Part shown: positions 9,779 to 18,848 of the stretch, one piece after another
How positions within the stretch are numbered: position 1 is the stretch's first letter
Layout of the letters: each line of letters begins with the position of its first letter
Source of the DNA: an uncultured Pelagibacteraceae bacterium
GTDB taxonomy: Bacteria > Pseudomonadota > Alphaproteobacteria > Pelagibacterales > Pelagibacteraceae
NCBI GenBank assembly: GCA_902604005.1
Contig: CACKXH010000004.1
Location: 1 to 60,607, forward strand
Direction of reading: 5' to 3'
DNA length: 60,607 nt
The notes under the pieces: model-generated
Told to the model about the DNA's origin: nothing
The model's input: only the letters and a program-made list of their open reading frames with translations
Databases searched by the model: none
Made by a program: the position numbers and the translations under genes

Positions 9779-10786
9779 ATGAATATTGCAATAGTTGGAG
9801 CAACAGGAAATGTTGGAAGAAAAACTTTAGAAGTTCTTGAAAAAAAAGAGCTATCTATTGATAATCTATATCTACTAGCTTCTTCAAAAAGTGCAGGCAA
9901 AAAAATTGGTTTTAAAGGCAAAGATTATGAAGTTTTTGATTTAGAAAGTTTTGATTTTGCTAAAGTAAAAATTGCTTTTTTTGCAGCAGGTGGAAAAATC
10001 TCAGAAAAATTTGCCGAAAAAGCAGCAAAGGATTGTCTAGTAATTGATAACTCAAGTTTTTATAGAATGGATCCAGATGTGCCTTTAATAGTTCCACAAG
10101 TTAACTCAAATCACTTAGTTAATATAAGAAAAAATATTATTGCCAATCCAAATTGTTCAACAGCACAATTAGTAATTGCCTTAAAACCTTTGCACGATTT
10201 ATTCATAATTAAAAGAATAGTTGTCTCTACATATCAATCAGTATCAGGTGGTGGCAAAGCACCTATGGATGAATTAATAGAACAAACTAAGTCAGTTCTG
10301 GATGGTAAAAAAGTAAAATCCAGAAATTTTACAAAACAAATAGCTTTTAATGCCATTCCTCATATTGATATATTTTCAAATGATGGTTACACAAAAGAAG
10401 AATTAAAAATGACCAATGAAACAAAAAAAATTTTAGATGATAAAATTGATTTAACAGCAACATGTGTAAGATTACCTATTTCTGTTTCACATGCAGAGTC
10501 AGTAAACCTACAATTTGAAAAACCTTTTTCTCTTGAAAAGGTAAGGGAAGCACTTAATAATTTTGAGAGTTGTAAAGTAATTGATGATAGAGTTGACGGT
10601 GGATACTCGACTCCATTAGAGGCAGAAGGTAAAGATGAAACATTTATATCGAGAATTCGAGAAGATAAAACAATTAAAAATGGATTAAATTTATGGATTG
10701 TTTCAGATAATCTACTGAGAGGTGCAGCTTTGAATGCAGTGGAAATAGCTGAGACATTAATTAAAAATAATTTTTATGGAAAATAA
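9779..10786 (+). CDS. asd: aspartate-semialdehyde dehydrogenase
   Basis: A 335-residue NADPH enzyme that reduces aspartyl phosphate to aspartate semialdehyde for lysine, threonine and methionine synthesis. The N-terminal GATGNVGRKTLEVL Rossmann loop, the catalytic cysteine in NPNCSTAQ (about residue 128), and the histidine in SHAESV are visible. It starts 15 bases after dmdA, and its last 11 bases overlap sdhC, so it may lead the sdh operon. Confidence 0.96.
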   Translation: MNIAIVGATGNVGRKTLEVLEKKELSIDNLYLLASSKSAGKKIGFKGKDYEVFDLESFDFAKVKIAFFAAGGKISEKFAEKAAKDCLVIDNSSFYRMDPDVPLIVPQVNSNHLVNIRKNIIANPNCSTAQLVIALKPLHDLFIIKRIVVSTYQSVSGGGKAPMDELIEQTKSVLDGKKVKSRNFTKQIAFNAIPHIDIFSNDGYTKEELKMTNETKKILDDKIDLTATCVRLPISVSHAESVNLQFEKPFSLEKVREALNNFESCKVIDDRVDGGYSTPLEAEGKDETFISRIREDKTIKNGLNLWIVSDNLLRGAALNAVEIAETLIKNNFYGK

Positions 10787-11162
10787 ACCACCATTATCTC
10801 CTCATATTCAAATTTATAAATGGCATATCTCATCACTAGTATCTATATCTCATAGAATAACAGGTATAATAAATATAATTGCAATTACATTTATTTGTTT
10901 ATTAGCTTCATCACTTGTTTTTGGTGAAGATAATTATGGATATATTTATTTATTTTTAAGTTCACTAATAGGTAAATTTATTATTCTAGGACTTACATGG
11001 TCTTTTTCTTTTCAAGCTTTAAGTGAAATAAGACATTTAGTCATGGACTTAGGTTATGGATTCGAACTTAAAACAACAAAAATAACTGGGCTAATAGTTA
11101 TATTTGGATCGGTAATTTTAACGGTAGTTTTTTACTTAATTGGAAAAAATTTTTTTTTATGA
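10776..11162 (+). CDS. sdhC: succinate dehydrogenase cytochrome b subunit SdhC, axial heme His apparently missing
   Basis: A 128-residue three-helix membrane anchor of complex II. It has the family start (SPHIQIYKW), the quinone-site motif with Ser23, His26 and Arg27 in SISHRITG, and the conserved IRHLVMDLGYG (Arg86, His87). The residue six before that Arg is the axial heme b ligand in the family (E. coli His84); here it is Gln80. The gene starts inside asd (11-base overlap) and ends overlapping sdhD by 4 bases. The protein is otherwise full length with intact transmembrane segments. Confidence 0.93.
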   Translation: MENKPPLSPHIQIYKWHISSLVSISHRITGIINIIAITFICLLASSLVFGEDNYGYIYLFLSSLIGKFIILGLTWSFSFQALSEIRHLVMDLGYGFELKTTKITGLIVIFGSVILTVVFYLIGKNFFL

Positions 11163-11482
11163 TTAATGCAACAAAAAAATGGATTTTTCTAAAAATTAGT
11201 GGAGCAATATTAGTTCCATTAATGATATGGTTTATTCTAAATTTTATAACAATTTATGATCAAGACTATTCCGTCATTTCAAATTTTTTTATAAATCCAT
11301 CATCTAGATTTTTATTTAGTTTATTTATTATCAACGCATATTTTTTTTCAGCCTTGAGTATTAGTGAGGTTTTTGAGGACTATATTAAAAATAATAAAAT
11401 CAAAAATGTCGCAAATAGACTTTTATATCTATCAGCAGTGGTAATTCCATTAATTACAATTATATTATTAACTAAGTTATGA
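11159..11482 (+). CDS. sdhD: succinate dehydrogenase membrane anchor SdhD, no histidine
   Basis: A 107-residue anchor with three predicted membrane helices. The family motif around [14 protein letters not shown] is present, as is Asp74-Tyr75 in EDYIKN, which corresponds to the quinone-site Asp82-Tyr83 of E. coli. The second heme ligand should lie 12 residues before that Tyr (E. coli His71), but here that position is Phe63. There is no His or Cys anywhere in the protein. Identity is supported by position between sdhC and sdhA with 4-base overlaps on both sides. Confidence 0.88.
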   Translation: MINATKKWIFLKISGAILVPLMIWFILNFITIYDQDYSVISNFFINPSSRFLFSLFIINAYFFSALSISEVFEDYIKNNKIKNVANRLLYLSAVVIPLITIILLTKL

Positions 11483-13254
11483 GTTCATATAAAATTATAG
11501 ATCATGAATATGATGTGGTAGTCTTAGGTGCTGGTGGTTCAGGTTTAAGAGCTGCAGTTGGCTTAAGTGAGGCAGGATTAAAGACGGCATGTATTTCAAA
11601 AGTTTTCCCTACGAGAAGTCATACTTCTGCAGCACAAGGAGGTATTTCAGCTGCGCTTGGTAACATGGGTGAAGATGATTGGCGTTGGCACATGTATGAT
11701 ACAGTTAAAGGTGCCGATTGGTTAGGAGATCAAGATAGTATTGAATATCTTTGTAAAGAGGCGCCAAAAGCAGTAATTGAATTAGAAAAATATGGGGTTC
11801 CTTTTAGCAGAACTGAGGATGGAAAAATTTATCAAAGACCATTTGGTGGTATGACTAAGAATTATGGAAATGGAATAGTTCAAAGAACTTGTGCGGCAGC
11901 AGATAGAACTGGGCATGCAATTTTACACACTTTGTATGGGCAGGCTCTAAAACATAAAACGGAATTTTTTATAGAATATTTTGCATTAGATTTATTAATG
12001 AAAGATGGAGAGTGTAAGGGTCTAATTGCATGGAATTTGAATGATGGAACTATTCATAGATTTAGAGCACACACTGTAATTATTGCAACGGGTGGTTATG
12101 GCAAAGTTTATTATTCAGCCACTTCCGCTCATACCTGTACAGGTGATGGTAATGCCATGGTTTTAAGGGCTGGATTACCATTACAAGATATGGAATTTGT
12201 TCAGTTTCATCCAACAGGAATATATGGCCATGGTACTTTAATAACAGAGGGTGCAAGAGGTGAAGGAGGATATCTTACGAATTCTAAAGGTGAAAGATTT
12301 ATGGAAAGATATGCGCCTAACGCAAAAGATTTGGCATCACGAGATGTTGTAAGCAGATCAATGTCAATTGAAATCAATGAGGGAAGAGGTGTTGGAAAAG
12401 ATCAAGATCATGTACATTTAAATTTAAGCCACTTAGATAAAAAAATTATTGAAAGTAGATTACCAGGTATAACGGATGCAGCAAGACTATTTGCGAACGT
12501 AGATATTACCAAGGAACCAATTCCTGTTGTGCCAACAGTTCATTATAATATGGGGGGTATTCCTACAAATTATAAAGGAGAAGTGTTAACAGTGAATGGT
12601 TCAGAAAGAACAGTTCCCGGATTGATGGCAATTGGTGAAGCTGCTTGTGTATCAGTTCATGGAGCTAATAGACTAGGATCAAATTCATTAATTGATCTAG
12701 TTGTATTTGGTAGAGCAGCAGCTAAAAGGACTGCAGAATTAGTTAAACTCGGAACACCCCATGAAGAAATAAGTGAAATGGAAACACAAAAGTGTATTGA
12801 TAGATTTGATAAAATTAGAAATGCTGACGGTGATATAGGAACAGCTGAATTAAGATTAGAAATGCAGAAAACGATGCAGTCTAAATGTGCAGTTTTTAGA
12901 ACTGAAAAAACTCTAAAAGAGGGTGTTGATGAAATAAGAAAAACTTATGATGGTTTATCTAGCTTATCAGTTAAAGATAAATCGTTGATATTCAATACTG
13001 ATTTAGTAGAAACTTTAGAATTTGATAACTTGATAAGGCAAGCAGTAGTTACTGTAGATTCTGCTTATAATAGAAAAGAAAGCAGAGGAGCACATGCAAG
13101 AGAAGATTATCCAAAAAGAGATGATGAAAAGTTTATGCAGCATACTCTTGCTTGGTGTGATGGAAAAGAAACGAAAATAAGCTATAGAGAAGTTCATAAG
13201 TCCACATTGACTAATGAAGTTCAGTATTTTCCACCTCAAGAAAGAGTTTATTAA
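11479..13254 (+). CDS. sdhA: succinate dehydrogenase flavoprotein subunit SdhA
   Basis: A 591-residue subunit that carries covalent FAD and oxidises succinate to fumarate. The dinucleotide-binding [10 protein letters not shown] is near residue 17, the FAD-linking histidine is in [10 protein letters not shown] (about residue 46), and the catalytic region includes [10 protein letters not shown] and the HYNMGGIPT segment. [11 protein letters not shown] is the usual C-terminal FAD contact. Length is standard for alphaproteobacteria. It overlaps sdhD by 4 bases and sdhB by one. Confidence 0.97.
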   Translation: MSSYKIIDHEYDVVVLGAGGSGLRAAVGLSEAGLKTACISKVFPTRSHTSAAQGGISAALGNMGEDDWRWHMYDTVKGADWLGDQDSIEYLCKEAPKAVIELEKYGVPFSRTEDGKIYQRPFGGMTKNYGNGIVQRTCAAADRTGHAILHTLYGQALKHKTEFFIEYFALDLLMKDGECKGLIAWNLNDGTIHRFRAHTVIIATGGYGKVYYSATSAHTCTGDGNAMVLRAGLPLQDMEFVQFHPTGIYGHGTLITEGARGEGGYLTNSKGERFMERYAPNAKDLASRDVVSRSMSIEINEGRGVGKDQDHVHLNLSHLDKKIIESRLPGITDAARLFANVDITKEPIPVVPTVHYNMGGIPTNYKGEVLTVNGSERTVPGLMAIGEAACVSVHGANRLGSNSLIDLVVFGRAAAKRTAELVKLGTPHEEISEMETQKCIDRFDKIRNADGDIGTAELRLEMQKTMQSKCAVFRTEKTLKEGVDEIRKTYDGLSSLSVKDKSLIFNTDLVETLEFDNLIRQAVVTVDSAYNRKESRGAHAREDYPKRDDEKFMQHTLAWCDGKETKISYREVHKSTLTNEVQYFPPQERVY

Positions 13255-14033
13255 TGGTTCAAATCAATTTAGCTGAAGCTTCTCAAGTTAAAAAAGGTAA
13301 ATATTTTAAAGATAAAACTGGTTCAAAAAATTTAAGAAAAGTTAATGTTTATAGATGGGATCCTTCAACAGAGGAAAACCCTAGAATAGATACATATGAA
13401 GTTGATATGGATAATTGTCCTTCTAAAGTTTTAGATATTCTAAATAAGATAAAGAATGAAATTGATCCAACAGTTGCCTATAGAAGATCTTGTGCACACG
13501 GTGTTTGTGGCTCATGTGCGATGAATATGGATGGAAAAAATGGTTTAGCGTGCACTACCCCTCATTCTGAAATAGATGGTGATATAGACATTTATCCATT
13601 GCCCCATTTGAAAGTAAAAAAAGATTTAATAGGTGATTTAGATGGTTTGTATAAACAGTATCAATCAATAGAACCCTGGCTGAAATCTAATTCTAAATCA
13701 GAAAAAACAGAAATTATTCAATCAAAAAAAGATAGAGAAAAATTAGATGGCGCTTACGAATGTATAATGTGCGCATGTTGTTCAACTTCATGTCCGAGTT
13801 ATTGGTGGAATGGAGACAAATATTTAGGTCCAGCAGTATTATTGCAGGCTTACAGATGGATTGTAGATAGTAGAGATGAAGAGAGAGAAGCTCGACTTAA
13901 AAAAGTTGCTGATGAATTAAAACTTTATAGATGTCATACTATTTTAAACTGTACTAGTGCTTGTCCAAAGGGGCTGAATCCAGCTAAAGCCATTGCTGAG
14001 ATTAAAAAAATGATAGCGATAGCTAATCGTTAA
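13254..14033 (+). CDS. sdhB: succinate dehydrogenase iron-sulfur subunit SdhB
   Basis: A 259-residue subunit that passes electrons through [2Fe-2S], [4Fe-4S] and [3Fe-4S] clusters to quinone. The 2Fe-2S ligands are in CAHGVCGSC with a further Cys in LACTT. The ferredoxin-like domain has [16 protein letters not shown], then [17 protein letters not shown]. All cluster cysteines look intact, in contrast to the missing heme ligands in sdhC and sdhD. The 3' end overlaps the convergent IclR gene by 11 bases with no visible terminator. Confidence 0.97.
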   Translation: MVQINLAEASQVKKGKYFKDKTGSKNLRKVNVYRWDPSTEENPRIDTYEVDMDNCPSKVLDILNKIKNEIDPTVAYRRSCAHGVCGSCAMNMDGKNGLACTTPHSEIDGDIDIYPLPHLKVKKDLIGDLDGLYKQYQSIEPWLKSNSKSEKTEIIQSKKDREKLDGAYECIMCACCSTSCPSYWWNGDKYLGPAVLLQAYRWIVDSRDEEREARLKKVADELKLYRCHTILNCTSACPKGLNPAKAIAEIKKMIAIANR

Positions 14034-14784
14034 ATAAAACTTTTTTCAGATTATTTGCAGAATTGAGCATAATTGGTAAAATTTTTTTTAAATCATTTAT
14101 GTCTTTTCTACTTTTAGCAGTATGTGTAGATAAACAAAAACACAATTCTTTTTCGGAATTAAATATTGGGACTGATATACCTACCATCCCGTTAAACCAC
14201 TCTTCATTATCAAAAGCATAACCTTGACTCTTAATTTTTTTTATCTCTTTTTTAAAATTTGAAATGTCGGTTATTGTATTTTTTGCTGTTTTGGGTGTTT
14301 TAATATTTTTAAAAATTTGAATTACTTTATCCTCAACTATAGATGATAAATATAATTTACCTGAGGCTGATGCATGCAAAGGAAGATGGTCACCTGCCTC
14401 TAAATTTAATTGCATTGGCCAATGAAATTCTATTCTATCAAAATAAACTAGCTTTGTTCCAATGGGCATAGATAAGCTTACTGTTTCTTCAATATCATTA
14501 GTTAATTTTCTTAAATATGATCGTCTTAAAGTAAAATTCGGCTCATAAGGTAAACTTTTTAATATTATGTTCCTAATTTTTGGGCCAGGTAGATATTTTT
14601 TTGAACTACTTGCTACTAAATATTTTTCCTCACACAATGTTTCTATGTGTCGGTAAATAGTCGGTAATGGAATCTTTAATTTATGAGAAATTTTTTTTGC
14701 AGTAAAATTGTTTGGATCAATAATAATTTCTTCGAGTATATTTAATATTCTTCTTGGGGAAGTTCTGCTATTAATTTCAGTCAT
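14023..14784 (-). CDS. IclR-family transcriptional regulator
   Basis: A 253-residue protein with an N-terminal winged helix (about residues 8-65, including [21 protein letters not shown]) and an IclR effector domain with the typical [12 protein letters not shown] segment near the middle. IclR proteins bind small acids and control adjacent catabolic genes. It lies 25 bases downstream of the semialdehyde dehydrogenase gene on the same strand, so the pair is probably one operon. It likely controls that gene and the divergent alcohol dehydrogenase/TRAP genes; the effector is unknown. Confidence 0.9.
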   Translation of the reverse strand: MTEINSRTSPRRILNILEEIIIDPNNFTAKKISHKLKIPLPTIYRHIETLCEEKYLVASSSKKYLPGPKIRNIILKSLPYEPNFTLRRSYLRKLTNDIEETVSLSMPIGTKLVYFDRIEFHWPMQLNLEAGDHLPLHASASGKLYLSSIVEDKVIQIFKNIKTPKTAKNTITDISNFKKEIKKIKSQGYAFDNEEWFNGMVGISVPIFNSEKELCFCLSTHTAKSRKDINDLKKILPIMLNSANNLKKVLFND

Positions 14785-14809
14785 CTAAAGCTAAATTTTT
14801 AATAAAAAT

Positions 14810-16303
14810 TTATGATAAAACTGGAATTGTGAATTCAGGACCAGCATTGTCTTCAACCCAGGTTACAGTTGCAGTTTTAAGTTTGGTATAAAATCTCACA
14901 CCTTCAGGGCCATGCATTGAGTGATCTCCAAATAAAGATCTCTTCCAACCACCAAAACTGTGATAGGCAACTGGCACAGGAATAGGTACATTTACTCCAA
15001 TCATTCCAATTTTAGCATTTTCAGTAAAATGTTTTGCAATGTTTCCACTTTTTGTAAAAACAGCAGCACCATTTCCAAGTTCATGATCATTTACCAAATT
15101 TAATGCTTCTTCATAAGTTTCAGTAGTTACCATACTTAGTACAGGTCCAAATATTTCTTCTTTATAGATTTTCATATCAGGCTTAACATCATCAAAAATT
15201 GTTGGCCCTACAAAATAACCTTTTTCGTATCCTTGTTTTTTAAAACCTCTTCCATCTGCTAACAATTTTGCACCTTCTTTTTCTCCAGTGTCTATATATC
15301 CTAAAACTTTTTCAAAGTGTGCTTTGTTATTTAATGGCCCGAAGTCACTCTTTTCATCTGTATAAGGACCTACATTTAATTTGGATGTCTCTTCTAAAAG
15401 TTTTGTTTTTATTTTTTCTTTAGTTTTTTTTCCTACACAAACAGCAACAGAAATTGCCATACATCTTTCACCTGCTGATCCGAAAGCAGATCCTATTATT
15501 GCATCTGTTGTCTTGTTAACATCAGCATCTGGCATTATTACCATGTGATTTTTGGCACCACCAAGTGCTTGAACTCTTTTATTGTTTTTGGTTCCAGTAT
15601 GATAAACGTACTCAGCAATAGGAGTTGAGCCAACAAAACTGATAGCTTGTACTGTTTTATTTTCTAACAATGTATCTACAGCTTCTTTGTCACCATTAAC
15701 TACATTTAAAACACCAGCAGGTAATCCAGCCTCTATTGCCAATTCTGCTAATCTCATTGGACAGCTTGGATCTTTTTCTGATGGTTTTAAAACAAATGTA
15801 TTTCCACAAGCTATTGAAACAGGATACATCCACATTGGTACCATTGCAGGAAAATTAAATGGTGTAATACCAGCACAAACTCCAAGAGGTTGTCTTAGAG
15901 TATGAGAGTCAACATTTGTTCCGACACTTGATGAATGGTCTCCTTTTAAAGAGTCTGTAATTCCAGTTGCATATTCAACGACTTCAATACCCCTTTGTAT
16001 TGAACCTTTTGCATCAGGAATAGTTTTTCCATGTTGTTCTGAAACCATCACGGCTAGTTCTTCCATATTTTTTATAAGTAAATCTTTATACTTTGATAAA
16101 ATCCTAGCTCTATTTATAGGGGTGGTTTTTGACCATTTTAAAAATGCCTTAGCAGAACTTTCAATTGCCATTTCTACAGTTGCTTTACTTGCTAATTCAA
16201 CTTCAGCTATTTGTTCTCCAATAGCAGGATTAAATATTGGACCTTTTCGTGATTTTTTATCACTGTAAATTTTTCCATCAATAAAATGGTTTACTATTTT
16301 CAT
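14810..16303 (-). CDS. mmsA: CoA-acylating methylmalonate-semialdehyde dehydrogenase family (MmsA/IolA/DddC-like)
   Basis: A 497-residue aldehyde dehydrogenase. The catalytic cysteine is Cys281 in GSAGERCMA, a signature of CoA-dependent methylmalonate or malonate semialdehyde dehydrogenases. PFNFPAMVPMWMYP and the C-terminal PVPVAYHSFGGWKRSLFGD also match this subfamily. Substrates in the family are methylmalonate semialdehyde (valine, thymine) and malonate semialdehyde (beta-alanine, 3-hydroxypropionate, DMSP-derived C3). Which applies here cannot be read directly. It heads an operon with the IclR regulator. Confidence 0.92.
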   Translation of the reverse strand: MKIVNHFIDGKIYSDKKSRKGPIFNPAIGEQIAEVELASKATVEMAIESSAKAFLKWSKTTPINRARILSKYKDLLIKNMEELAVMVSEQHGKTIPDAKGSIQRGIEVVEYATGITDSLKGDHSSSVGTNVDSHTLRQPLGVCAGITPFNFPAMVPMWMYPVSIACGNTFVLKPSEKDPSCPMRLAELAIEAGLPAGVLNVVNGDKEAVDTLLENKTVQAISFVGSTPIAEYVYHTGTKNNKRVQALGGAKNHMVIMPDADVNKTTDAIIGSAFGSAGERCMAISVAVCVGKKTKEKIKTKLLEETSKLNVGPYTDEKSDFGPLNNKAHFEKVLGYIDTGEKEGAKLLADGRGFKKQGYEKGYFVGPTIFDDVKPDMKIYKEEIFGPVLSMVTTETYEEALNLVNDHELGNGAAVFTKSGNIAKHFTENAKIGMIGVNVPIPVPVAYHSFGGWKRSLFGDHSMHGPEGVRFYTKLKTATVTWVEDNAGPEFTIPVLS

Positions 16304-16455
16304 TTTAACCTTTTTTATAAATTAATTATAACAGGTTTTTTTTGATTGCAATACGTATTCCTTAAATGAGAAAAATATTATCAATTAAAGGTTATATGTT
16401 GTTGACTCCTAATTTTACTTAAGCTTAGATTAGAATAAATAAAAGAGGGGATAGC
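16304..16455. promoter_or_regulatory. divergent control region between mmsA and the iron alcohol dehydrogenase
   Basis: A 152-base intergenic region. Toward the alcohol dehydrogenase there is TTGACT (16402-16407), an 18-base spacer, and TAGATT (16426-16431). Toward mmsA there is a perfect TATAAT on the minus strand (16325-16330), 21 bases from the start codon, with a weak -35. A perfect palindrome AATACGTATT at 16350-16359 lies just upstream of the mmsA core promoter and is a candidate operator for the adjacent IclR-type regulator. Functions are inferred from sequence only. Confidence 0.6.
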
Positions 16456-17643
16456 TTGATTAAAAGAGACAATGTCCGAGTGTGCGTGCCAAGATATATG
16501 CAAATTGGCAAAGGTAGCTTAAATCAACTTCCAGAGATTCTTAATATTATTGGCTCAATAAAATCCTTATTAATAGTTACAGATAAACAGATGGTTAAGC
16601 TTGGTTATGTAAAAAAACTTCAAGAAATACTTTCTAAAGCAGGTTTTAAATCTAATATTTTCGATGATACGATACCAGATCCTACTGATACAGTAGTTTT
16701 AAATGGTGTTGATGTTTTAGAAAAAAATAAAAACGATGCAGTAATAGGATTTGGCGGAGGAAGTCCAATTGATACAGCTAAAGCAATAGCTGTGCTTTCT
16801 CAATATAGCAAAAATATTCAAGACTATAAGCCTCCATCAACTTTTGATAAAAAAGGGCTTCCTATAATTGCCATACCAACAACTGCTGGTACAGGATCAG
16901 AAGTAACTCACCACTCAGTAATAATTGACACTAAGAGTAATAATTTTGAAAAAATTTCTTGTAGAGGAGAAGGATTTGTTCCTATCGTTTCAATTATTGA
17001 TTATGAATTAACTTTATCAAAGCCAAGAAGATTAACTATAGATAGTGCAATCGATACTTTAACTCATGGAATTGAGGCTTATGTTAGTAAAAAAGCAACT
17101 TTATTTTCTGATAGAATGGCCTTGGATACTATTAGATTAGTTAAAGAAAATATTTATGCAGTTGATAAAGATCCAAAAAATCTGAAAGCTAGAGAAGGCC
17201 TTATGTTAGCAGCAACATTAGGGGGTTTGGCTTTTTCCAATGCATCTATTTGTTTAGTACATGGAATGAGTAGGCCTTTAGGAAGTAATTTTAAAGTACC
17301 TCATGGATTAAGTAATGCTATGTTATTGCCAACAATTACAGAGTTTTCAATTGATCATGCTAAAACTAGATATGCTGATTGTAGTAGAGCAGGAAAATTT
17401 GCAGCACCAGAGGATAATGATGATATAGCGTGTGAAAAATTGATTAAGGGACTTTATAAAATTAATAATGATTTTGATGTTCCATCTATGAAAAAATTTG
17501 GAATTAATGAAAAAAATTTTGAGGAAGAGTTAGAAAATATGGCGACTGATGCAGAAGTTTCAGGCGCGCCAAACCTCAATCCAAGAGTGCCTTCCGTAAC
17601 TGAAATGGTTGATCTTTACGGAAAAGCATGGAGAGCGTTCTAA
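16456..17643 (+). CDS. iron-containing alcohol dehydrogenase
   Basis: A 395-residue group III (iron-dependent) NAD(P) alcohol dehydrogenase. The metal ligands are visible at positions matching the family: Asp200 and His204 in DTLTHGIEAYV, His269 in LVHGMSRPLG and His283 in VPHGLSNA. GFGGGSPIDTAKA near residue 98 binds the nucleotide. The start is TTG at 16456, supported by a strong AGAGGGG five bases upstream. It is divergent from mmsA and leads directly into the TRAP genes. DddB of some DMSP-using bacteria is a member of this family, but 4-hydroxybutyrate or other alcohols are equally possible substrates. Confidence 0.92.
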   Translation: MIKRDNVRVCVPRYMQIGKGSLNQLPEILNIIGSIKSLLIVTDKQMVKLGYVKKLQEILSKAGFKSNIFDDTIPDPTDTVVLNGVDVLEKNKNDAVIGFGGGSPIDTAKAIAVLSQYSKNIQDYKPPSTFDKKGLPIIAIPTTAGTGSEVTHHSVIIDTKSNNFEKISCRGEGFVPIVSIIDYELTLSKPRRLTIDSAIDTLTHGIEAYVSKKATLFSDRMALDTIRLVKENIYAVDKDPKNLKAREGLMLAATLGGLAFSNASICLVHGMSRPLGSNFKVPHGLSNAMLLPTITEFSIDHAKTRYADCSRAGKFAAPEDNDDIACEKLIKGLYKINNDFDVPSMKKFGINEKNFEEELENMATDAEVSGAPNLNPRVPSVTEMVDLYGKAWRAF

Positions 17644-17645
17644 AA

Positions 17646-17682
17646 TGAGTTGGGAATGTTCTTCAATTTTTAAAACAACTCA
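17646..17682 (+). promoter_or_regulatory. possible stem-loop ahead of dctP
   Basis: TGAGTTG (17646-17652) is complementary to CAACTCA (17676-17682), giving a 7-bp stem with a 23-base loop between the alcohol dehydrogenase stop and the dctP ribosome-binding site. There is no T-run after it, so it is not a normal terminator. It could influence mRNA processing or stability, or be chance. Confidence 0.3.
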
Positions 17683-17701
17683 AAACAAAAGAGAGGGGAA
17701 T

Positions 17702-18767
17702 ATGAAAAAACTAATAAAAAAAATCTGTAAGTTTTTTTGCTGTTTTTGCTTTAATGATTACTTTTTCATTACAACAAGTTACTGCAGCAGAAAAAATCAG
17801 ATGGAAAGTTCAGTCTACTTTTAATACTGGTTGGCCAGCACTAGGAGATCCTGTTGCTCGTTTATCAGATACATTAGATAGAGCGACTGATGGTAGAATT
17901 AAACTAAAGGTTTACGAGCCTGGAAAGATACTTCCACCATTAGAAATCTCACCTTCAATTAGTAAAGGTGACTTACCTGCTGCCTACAACTACATGGCAT
18001 ACGACCAAGGAAGAATACCAGCGGCTGTATTATTTGCTGCAGTGCCATTTGGAATGGAACCATGGGAATATGCTGCATGGTGGTTTGAAGGAGAAGGCGC
18101 TAAGCTAGCTAATGAAATCTACAACAAACAAAATATTCAAGTTTTGTTATGTAGTACAATTGGACCTGAAACAGCAGGTTGGTATAGAAACCCTATAACT
18201 AGCCTAGCAGATCTTAAAGGTTTAAAAATTCGTTTCTCAGGTTTAGGAGGAATGGTTTTAAATGAAATAGGAGCTTCAGCTACTTTAATGGCTGGTGGAG
18301 AAATTTTTGCAGCTCTAGAAAAAGGAACTCTAGATGCAACAGAATATTCAATGCCTGCTATTGATGAAGTTTTAGGTTTCCATAAGATCACTAAGTTCAA
18401 CCTATTTCCAGGTTGGCACCAAGTATCAACTTCAACTCATTTCATGATTAATTTAGATTTATGGAAAAAAATGGGTGCAGCCGATCAAGCTTTATTCGAA
18501 ATGGCTTGTACAGCAGCAGCTATGAGAGCAATTACAACTGGTGAATTTTTACAAGGTAAACAAATTCAAAGTTTCCCTGGTAAAGGTGTAACAGCAGCTA
18601 GATTGCCTGATAGTGTATTGAGAGAACTACAAAAAGTAAGTGCTAGAGTAATGAAAGAAGAGTCTGCTAAAGACGCTGACTTTGCTAAAGTATGGGCTTC
18701 TCAACAAGCATTCATGAAAGAGTACGATGTTTGGCAAAAATGGGGTTATTTACCTCGAAACTTTTAG
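17702..18767 (+). CDS. dctP: TRAP transporter substrate-binding protein DctP, reading frame broken at an A8 run
   Basis: The protein binds a small solute, usually a carboxylate, in the periplasm for the downstream DctQM permease. A strong site (GAGAGGGG) precedes ATG 17702, but that frame gives a cysteine-rich nonsense stretch and stops. Removing one A from the eight-A run at 17716-17723 gives a good signal peptide (MKKLIKKSVSFFAVFALMIT, then cleavage near VTAA) in frame with the mature protein. Without the shift, the first in-frame ATG is 17754, with a truncated signal and no ribosome-binding site. The rest (residues from EKIRWKVQ to WGYLPRNF) looks intact and under selection. A sequencing error, a real mutation or slippage are all possible. 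Confidence 0.88.
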
Positions 18768-18800
18768 TATTTAATACTAAAAAAGTTGATTATAATGATG

Positions 18801-18834
18801 AAAGCGGCCGGTTTCACCGGCTGCTTTTGTTTTT
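18801..18834 (+). terminator. GC-rich hairpin with T-run between dctP and dctQ
   Basis: AAAGCGGCCGG (18801-18811), a 5-base loop, and CCGGCTGCTTT (18817-18827) form an 11-bp stem with one G-U pair, followed by a T-rich run to 18834. This is the strongest intrinsic-terminator structure I found in the window and one of its few GC-rich stretches. It sits inside the dctP-dctQ-dctM transcription unit and would let the binding protein be made in excess of the permease. Confidence 0.85.
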
Positions 18835-18848
18835 AAAGAAAAAAATTT

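Noticed and set aside
17609-17824. A 71-codon frame that starts inside the alcohol dehydrogenase gene and runs through the dctP start.
   Set aside because: It is the same frame as the MKKLIKK start of dctP before the A8 run. Its product is cysteine-rich nonsense after that point, so it is a by-product of the frameshift and not a gene.
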